DNA from: Schlesneria sp. | GTDB lineage: Bacteria > Planctomycetota > Planctomycetia > Planctomycetales > Planctomycetaceae | Reading direction: 5' to 3' | NCBI GenBank assembly: GCA_025353525.1 | Contig: JANXOO010000045.1 | Coordinates: forward strand, 1-9,355 | DNA: 9,355 bases | Part shown: positions 5,363 through 9,355 of the stretch, one piece after another | Position numbering within the stretch: the first letter of the stretch is position 1 | Layout: every line of letters begins with the position of its first letter | Made by a program: the position numbers and the translations under genes | The notes under the pieces: generated by a model | What the model was told of the DNA's origin: nothing | Databases searched by the model: none | The model's input: the letters and a program-made list of their open reading frames with translations, nothing else

Positions 5363-6850
5363 TCAATTCATTTCCGGCATTTTTTTGAGTGTAGCAATCA
5401 GTTTTTCAACCGATTTTTCAGTATCTGTCGGTTCTACGAGATCTTCTTTTGCGAAAACCTGAAGTTTCTTGGCCAAGCTCCGCAATTTCACCTGTACCAC
5501 GGGCGTCTTTCCCTGAAGTTCCGCTTCAATCGGCTTTGCGACGGCCACCAGCTTGTCGGTAGCACCCTTGAAGTCTTCTTTTTTGGCATTTCCGCTGATG
5601 CGAACGGCGCGAACTTCCGTAAATGCCGTTTCGAGTACTTTCAATCGCGCGATATCGGCAGCTTTGTTCTGCAACAGGAATGGCAAGGCAAAATAAACGC
5701 CGACTCCTAATAAAGCGACGGCGACAATCCCCAACGCGGGAACAAGCAACTTGCCAGGATCAAATGAAAATTGTTTTGACGAGGAGCGTTTGATCGGCGC
5801 GATTGGACGATTCGCAATCGCTGCAGTCGGAACAGGTCTGGGCGGAGAAGCGGGTGGTGTTGCGAGTTCGGGCCTGGATGGCGACGAAGGCGGCGGTGCC
5901 AATGCCGCTGCGGGTTGGTTCGCCACAGGCTGTGGAATTGAAGGGGCCTCTGAGGCTTTCGGAGCAGCGGACTTAGTCGCGATCGCCGCAGCTGCTTGTA
6001 CAAGCGACTGCGCGACTTCCGGCGTCGGTTGCGAGGCCCCGACGGTAGTCTGCTCCGGAAACAACCCCGGTAGTTCGCCCGCAGCAACAAATTCGTCGTG
6101 TCCGAACCGGATCTGATCGTCGCGGTGCAGCCGCCCGTTAGCGGCCCAACTGATCAGCTTCGGAAGATTGACGGGGCCGTAGAGTTTATCCTGAATTCTG
6201 CACCACCAGACCTCAGCGAGTTGAGGATCGGATTCCGGTGAACTGTCTGAAGTTTCCTGGCTGGTTTCAGGTTCCGGCGTATCTTCCCGTTCAGAATCAT
6301 CGATGGCGGTCGACTGAAAAGGCTCGACAGCTGACTGATCTGTCCTCTCATCCGGAACGACGCGCGAAGCGGACTCGAATGGCAAATGAGCCATCAATTG
6401 CCCGATCGATCGGGCTTTGCGCCACGCTCCCGTCGCTCCAAAACGAACTTCATCGTTGCTCGAAAGAGTATGACTCCTGGCAACTTCGATCAGTTCATCA
6501 ATTGAAATCGGACCAAATTCGTCGCCGAACACCTTATAATACCAGCCCGCCTTTTCCGGCACTCTGATTTGGAAAGAAATTGCGGAGTTCGTCGTGCGAG
6601 TTGACCTCGCGTCAGACTGTTCCTGCACAAGGGATGACCCCGCCGTCCGGGCAACTGCCTCCAAATGGGCTCCCGATGCCATGTGTGCCATGAGTTGCCC
6701 CATCGAACCGGCTCGACGCCAAGCGCCATTAGTTCCGAATCGCACTTCGTCATCTCTGGACAATGTCTCGCTTTTGGCAAGTTCGATAAGTTCGTTCAAA
6801 GTCACTGGACCGAACTCTGCACCGAGCATCCTGTAGTACCAATTGTCCAT
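5363..6850 (-). CDS. Membrane protein with three GYF_2 (DUF4339) domains
   Basis: 495 residues. Three GYF_2 repeats are visible: residues 4-57 and 103-156, both opening WYY and containing EFGP and DEVRFG, and a more divergent third at 215-264 (WWC, LYGPVNLPKL, DDQIRFG). Acidic and Ser/Thr-rich linkers separate repeats two and three. Residues 280-358 are rich in Ala and Pro. One membrane segment follows (368-393), then a charged, Lys-rich C-terminal domain of about 100 residues. GYF-type domains generally bind proline-rich peptides, so the repeats are presumably cytoplasmic binding modules; partners are unknown and might include its own Pro-rich linker. The ATG at 6850 is supported by GGAG eight bases upstream. 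It is transcribed alone, convergent with the arsR operon and divergent from the phosphate transporter. Confidence 0.88.
   Translation of the reverse strand: MDNWYYRMLGAEFGPVTLNELIELAKSETLSRDDEVRFGTNGAWRRAGSMGQLMAHMASGAHLEAVARTAGSSLVQEQSDARSTRTTNSAISFQIRVPEKAGWYYKVFGDEFGPISIDELIEVARSHTLSSNDEVRFGATGAWRKARSIGQLMAHLPFESASRVVPDERTDQSAVEPFQSTAIDDSEREDTPEPETSQETSDSSPESDPQLAEVWWCRIQDKLYGPVNLPKLISWAANGRLHRDDQIRFGHDEFVAAGELPGLFPEQTTVGASQPTPEVAQSLVQAAAAIATKSAAPKASEAPSIPQPVANQPAAALAPPPSSPSRPELATPPASPPRPVPTAAIANRPIAPIKRSSSKQFSFDPGKLLVPALGIVAVALLGVGVYFALPFLLQNKAADIARLKVLETAFTEVRAVRISGNAKKEDFKGATDKLVAVAKPIEAELQGKTPVVQVKLRSLAKKLQVFAKEDLVEPTDTEKSVEKLIATLKKMPEMN
6383..6841 (-). repeat. Intragenic duplication encoding GYF_2 repeats 1 and 2
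   Basis: Segments 6680-6841 and 6383-6544 encode the first two repeats, about 35 of 54 residues identical by my count without gaps. The third copy (6059-6208) is clearly more diverged, so repeats 1 and 2 probably arose by a later internal duplication. Confidence 0.75.
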
Positions 6851-6890
6851 TCAAAAAACTCCGGCGGCCCAGTTTGGCCTTGCAGCGACA

Positions 6891-6919
6891 TTGACGTTAA
6901 AAAATTGTGGGGGTCGAAT
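6891..6919 (+). promoter_or_regulatory. Possible forward promoter toward the phosphate transporter
   Basis: TTGACG (6891-6896, 5 of 6) and TCGAAT (6914-6919, 4 of 6) are 17 bp apart. If used, the leader would be about 400 nt and include all the hairpins of the gap. A nearer promoter is equally possible, for example TTGCCG (7034-7039) with GATTAT (7058-7063), 18 bp apart. Confidence 0.25.
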
Positions 6920-6942
6920 CAAGTCGAGCGACCATCGAACGC

Positions 6943-6971
6943 ATTATACGGCGTACTTTCCCCATTGCCAG
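6943..6971 (-). promoter_or_regulatory. Candidate promoter of the GYF-domain gene
   Basis: On the minus strand a perfect TATAAT (6943-6948) lies 17 bp behind CTGGCA (6966-6971, 4 of 6). The leader to the ATG at 6850 would be about 85 nt. The -35 box is half of a dyad, TGCCA-N5-TGGCA (6966-6980), where a regulator could bind. Confidence 0.45.
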
Positions 6972-7089
6972 ATCGTGGCATCGACCGCAATTTCTTTCGT
7001 TGTTCTGTCGCCTGACATGTCGCATTACAGGTCTTGCCGCGTTCATCCGGGTTGGAAGATTATGCCTTTAAAAAAGACCTCCTCGATTG

Positions 7090-7110
7090 CTGAAAACCGC
7101 TTGTTTTCAG
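7090..7110. repeat. Hairpin CTGAAAAC-N5-GTTTTCAG
   Basis: Perfect 8-bp arms with a 5-nt loop, extendable by G-T pairs. No T-run follows, so it is a leader hairpin or a protein site rather than a terminator. Confidence 0.42.
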
Positions 7111-7156
7111 TGATCCGTTCGATCCGAATTCGCGTTACGACGCGTGTGTGATCCTG

Positions 7157-7180
7157 TTTCCATTGTCACGACAACGGAAA
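7157..7180. promoter_or_regulatory. 24-bp operator-like dyad upstream of the phosphate transporter
   Basis: The arms TTTCCaTTGTC and GACAAcGGAAA are complementary at 10 of 11 positions and separated by 2 bp (lower case marks the single mismatch). The length and near-perfect symmetry are those of a binding site for a dimeric helix-turn-helix regulator. It ends about 150 bp before the transporter start. The regulator is unknown. Confidence 0.45.
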
Positions 7181-7215
7181 TTGGCGAAGGTACCGCGACA
7201 ATCCTCCACTCTGTA

Positions 7216-7232
7216 TTTTCCTTTCTGGAAAA
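7216..7232. repeat. Hairpin TTTTCC-N5-GGAAAA
   Basis: Perfect 6-bp arms and a 5-nt loop. Its right arm shares GAAAACCGC with the hairpin at 7090-7110. Confidence 0.33.
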
Positions 7233-7261
7233 CCGCCTTCACGTAATTTTCACAAACGTCG

Positions 7262-7273
7262 CGTCATATGACG
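7262..7273. promoter_or_regulatory. 12-bp perfect palindrome before the phosphate transporter
   Basis: CGTCATATGACG is self-complementary and lies 54 bp before the ATG. About 0.1 would be expected by chance in this gap with equal bases. A regulator site is plausible. Confidence 0.4.
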
Positions 7274-7287
7274 ACTCTGGTTCAAGA

Positions 7288-7309
7288 CTCATGAAAATCT
7301 CACGAAAAC
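7288..7309 (+). repeat. 11-bp tandem repeat, possibly Pho-box-like
   Basis: CTCATGAAAAT is followed at once by CTCACGAAAAC (9 of 11 identical), ending 5 bp before the GGAGGA ribosome binding site. Tandem 11-bp units, each a 7-bp half-site followed by a 4-bp A-rich spacer, are the arrangement of PhoB boxes, and the next gene is a phosphate transporter. The half-site sequence differs from the E. coli CTGTCAT, and the position so near the start codon would suit repression better than activation. Confidence 0.33.
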
Positions 7310-7327
7310 TTTTCGGAGGACTACGCC

Positions 7328-8728
7328 ATGGATACGACATTTTGGCAAGCGATCAGCCAACTCTCACCTGGGCACCAGTTCGGTTTTGCTTTTGCACTGT
7401 TTGTTGCGTTCGGTTTCGAGTTCATTAACGGATTTCACGATACCGCCAATGCCGTGACGACTGTGATCTATACGAGGACGCTCAAACCAACCCCTGCAGT
7501 CATCCTCTCGGGATTTTGCAATTTTCTGGGAGTGCTCCTGGGTGGGACGATGGTTGCTTTTGCGATCGTCAACCTGTTGCCCGTCGATTTGCTGATCGAC
7601 AGCTCGTCGACGCGTGCCATCGTCATGGTACTGTCGCTGCTGTTGGCTGGCGTGATCTGGAATCTTGGAACGTGGTGGATGGGTTTGCCAGTCTCCAGTT
7701 CGCATTCACTGATCGGTTCGATCGTCGGTGTCGGTATGGCGAACAGCCTGCTGACGAACCGTGGCATTTTTGCAGGGGTCAACTGGCATCAGATACGGCA
7801 CGTCGGAATGGCATTGCTGATTTCACCACTGATCGGATTCGCACTGGCGACAGGCTTGTTGCTGGCGATGAAACGAGTATTGAAGAACCCCAGTCTCTAC
7901 CAGCCGCCGGGCGAGGGTGACGAACCGCCGCACTGGATTCGGGGAGTGTTACTCGCGACGTGTGGCGGAGTCAGTTTTGCTCACGGTTCCAACGACGGGC
8001 AGAAAGGGATGGGGTTGATCTTGCTGGTGTTGATCGGGTTCATGCCAACGTATTATGCGCTCGACATACATCACGCCGACCTGGTGTCAAACATGCGTGC
8101 CGCCGCCATCGAAATTGGAGAGATTCTGGACGAAGAAAACCCGAACGACGCTGCCGCCATCAATGCCGAGCTGGCTCCGATTGTTTCGATGCTTGAAGGA
8201 AAGCGATCATTTTCCGAGGTGACACCTGCTCAACGATGGCAGGTTCGCCAGGCCATCTATCAATTTCGCAAACGGATTGCAGAGACCACAATCTCGCCGC
8301 AGACCAGGGAAAAAATGGAACCTCAACTCAGGCATTTTTCCCGATCGATCGAATTCGTCCCGTTATGGGTTGTCGTCGGAGTGGCTTTGGCACTCGGGAT
8401 CGGAACGATGATCGGCTATCAGCGAATCGTCGTCACGATCGCCGAAAAGATTGGCAAGACCCATCTGACTTATGCTCAGGGAGCCGCCGCCGAAGTGGTA
8501 GCCGCGACAACGATACTGCTCGCCGATTTTTATCACCTTCCCGTCAGCACCACTCACGTCCTGTCGTCGGGGATCGCAGGGACGATGTACGCGAATCGAT
8601 CGGGGCTGCAATCTGCAACCCTCAAGAAGATTGCTCTCGCCTGGATCCTCACACTTCCCGCAGCAATGTCGCTTTCCGGGGCACTGTTTATCATGGGCAG
8701 CTACCTGATCCCCGGTGCTATGAAATAA
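7328..8728 (+). CDS. pitA: PitA-type low-affinity inorganic phosphate transporter
   Basis: 466 residues, integral inner-membrane protein of the PiT family, which in bacteria carries phosphate (as metal-phosphate) with protons. Both inverted family signatures are present: NGFHDTANAV (34-43) and FAHGSNDGQKGMG (217-229). PVSSSHSLIG (121-130) and LPVSTTHVLSSGIAGT (404-419) form the matching pair of Ser/Thr-His loops. Hydrophobic segments fill residues 15-185, 205-240, 340-365 and 390-465, around a charged cytoplasmic loop (about 245-340), as in E. coli PitA, which it closely resembles in motif order; PitA is slightly longer (about 499). The start ATG has GGAGGA seven bases upstream. No phoU-like or pst gene adjoins it. 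The upstream gap holds several possible operators. Confidence 0.95.
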   Translation: MDTTFWQAISQLSPGHQFGFAFALFVAFGFEFINGFHDTANAVTTVIYTRTLKPTPAVILSGFCNFLGVLLGGTMVAFAIVNLLPVDLLIDSSSTRAIVMVLSLLLAGVIWNLGTWWMGLPVSSSHSLIGSIVGVGMANSLLTNRGIFAGVNWHQIRHVGMALLISPLIGFALATGLLLAMKRVLKNPSLYQPPGEGDEPPHWIRGVLLATCGGVSFAHGSNDGQKGMGLILLVLIGFMPTYYALDIHHADLVSNMRAAAIEIGEILDEENPNDAAAINAELAPIVSMLEGKRSFSEVTPAQRWQVRQAIYQFRKRIAETTISPQTREKMEPQLRHFSRSIEFVPLWVVVGVALALGIGTMIGYQRIVVTIAEKIGKTHLTYAQGAAAEVVAATTILLADFYHLPVSTTHVLSSGIAGTMYANRSGLQSATLKKIALAWILTLPAAMSLSGALFIMGSYLIPGAMK

Positions 8729-8735
8729 AGGGGAG

Positions 8736-8801
8736 TGGCAACGTGCCAATCCGGGCAGCAACACAACTGCTGCTGCCCGAATCACAATCAAACGGTGATT
8801 C
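8736..8801. terminator. Three consecutive hairpins between convergent genes
   Basis: The 71-bp gap between pitA and metY holds TGGCA/TGCCA (8736-8748, 3-nt loop), CGGGCAGCA/TGCTGCCCG (8752-8779, perfect 9-bp stem, 10-nt loop) and GAATCAC/GTGATTC (8779-8801, 9-nt loop, overlapping the metY stop). The middle stem is strong but lacks a T-run on either strand, so termination in both directions is inferred from position and stem strength. Confidence 0.5.
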
Positions 8802-9355
8802 AGACTCCTTCCAGCGCCTGCTTCAGGTCGCCAATGATGTCCTGGACATCTTCGGTGCCGATCGACAGTCGCAGGAAGTCGGGGGTCACGCCTGTGGCGA
8901 GTTGCTCTTCCGGAGTCAACTGCTGATGCGTGGTGCTGTTCGGGTGGATGATCAGCGATTTGCTGTCGCCGACGTTTGCAAGATGACTGAACAGCTTGAC
9001 ACGGTTGATCAGCTTGATCCCGTTCTCTTTCTGCTGGGTCGGCGTTGCACCCTTAATGCCGAAACCAAGGATTGCTCCACAGCCCTTAGGCAAATACTTC
9101 TTGCCGAGCGAATATGACGGATGTTCTTCGAGTCCCGTGTAGTTGACCCAACTGACCTTAGGATGCGATTTCAGGAAGTGCGATACGGCCAACGCGTTTT
9201 CGCTGTGCTTCGGCATCCGCAGGTGCAACGTCTCTAACCCCTGCAATAACTGGAACGCATTGAAGGGACTCATTGCCGGACCGAGGTCTCGCAACAATTG
9301 GGTTCGCGTCTTCAGCAGGTAGGCCAGATTCATCGGACCAAACGTTTCGAAGAAT
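8800..9355 (-). CDS. metY: O-acetylhomoserine sulfhydrylase, C-terminal part (partial)
   Basis: 184 residues are visible; the gene continues beyond the right edge. The enzyme is PLP-dependent, of the Cys/Met metabolism family, and makes homocysteine from O-acetylhomoserine and sulfide in methionine synthesis. Evidence: [63 protein letters not shown] and the closing [12 protein letters not shown] and [19 protein letters not shown], in the order typical of MetY rather than MetB or MetC. The PLP lysine lies in the missing N-terminal half. A Met at 9333 is internal: the homologous frame (FFETFGP) continues upstream of it to the edge. It ends convergently with pitA. Confidence 0.92.
   Translation of the reverse strand, partial: FFETFGPMNLAYLLKTRTQLLRDLGPAMSPFNAFQLLQGLETLHLRMPKHSENALAVSHFLKSHPKVSWVNYTGLEEHPSYSLGKKYLPKGCGAILGFGIKGATPTQQKENGIKLINRVKLFSHLANVGDSKSLIIHPNSTTHQQLTPEEQLATGVTPDFLRLSIGTEDVQDIIGDLKQALEGV

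Larger units (their letters stand above)
6851..7327. other. Divergent intergenic region / leader of the phosphate transporter
   Basis: 477 bp without a convincing gene; small open frames on the plus strand lack protein-like features. It holds a good minus-strand promoter for the GYF gene near its left end, a possible plus-strand promoter at 6891-6919, and a series of dyads and repeats (7090-7110, 7157-7180, 7216-7232, 7262-7273, 7288-7309). AGGTCTT (7029-7035) can also pair with AAGACCT (7074-7080) over 38 nt. The sequence GAAAACCGC occurs twice (7092-7100 and 7228-7236), each time in a hairpin arm. Confidence 0.55.

Noticed and set aside
6843..7151. A 102-codon frame on the plus strand starting in the GYF gene's 5' end
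   Set aside because: It has no ribosome binding site, overlaps the GYF start codon on the other strand and runs through hairpins; the translation is not protein-like.
8236..9117. A 293-codon open frame on the plus strand across the end of pitA and the opposite strand of metY
   Set aside because: It overlaps two strongly supported genes in other frames, is rich in Arg, Asp and Ser as such shadows are, and contains no family motif.
9331..9333. ATG at 9333 as the start of a short metY
   Set aside because: The conserved frame continues upstream to the window edge, and the visible part is only the C-terminal half of the enzyme.
1..9355. A defence, secretion or mobile genetic system
   Set aside because: I looked for transposase, integrase, toxin-antitoxin, nuclease and CRISPR features and for regularly spaced repeats or terminal inverted repeats with target duplications, and found none.

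Overview
The window reads as a chromosomal segment of a bacterium of moderate GC, most likely a planctomycete. The basis is the gene set: LL-diaminopimelate aminotransferase, a protein with several GYF_2 (DUF4339) domains, a secreted protein with no wider family that I recognise, and an ArsR-type regulator of a kind I associate with Planctomycetes. Genes are also mostly single units with long, dyad-rich gaps between them. The assignment is inference; there is no rRNA or marker gene to confirm it. I see no phage, transposon, CRISPR array, tRNA or defence cassette.

Left part (1-2550): the tail of a forward gene (perhaps an anti-sigma factor, RskA-like C-terminus) faces dapL (lysine/peptidoglycan precursor synthesis) on the minus strand. 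Behind dapL, on the same strand, lies a short-chain dehydrogenase (SDR) family protein. It keeps the cofactor-binding motifs and the active-site Lys, but the Asn, Ser and Tyr of the catalytic tetrad are replaced by Asp, Trp and Phe.

Centre (2470-5331): a gap of about 780 bp without a convincing gene separates the SDR gene from a divergent pair, an ArsR-family regulator and a secreted protein 37 bp behind it, probably one operon. The gap is packed with inverted repeats, among them a 14-bp perfect palindrome and a perfect 10-bp inverted repeat with a 10-bp spacer. A further dyad lies directly in front of the arsR ribosome binding site.

Right part (5332-9355): convergent to the operon is a 495-residue membrane protein with three GYF_2 domains, a Pro/Ala-rich linker, one membrane segment and a small C-terminal domain. 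A divergent gap of 477 bp separates it from a PitA-type phosphate transporter. That gap holds a 24-bp operator-like dyad, a 12-bp palindrome and an 11-bp tandem repeat just before the transporter's ribosome binding site. The window ends in the C-terminal part of an O-acetylhomoserine sulfhydrylase (methionine synthesis), convergent with the transporter across a gap made almost wholly of hairpins.

The genes do not form one obvious pathway. The points most worth following are the SDR protein with a replaced active site, the ArsR/secreted-protein pair with its dyad-rich upstream region, the triple-GYF protein, and the repeat-rich leader of the phosphate transporter.
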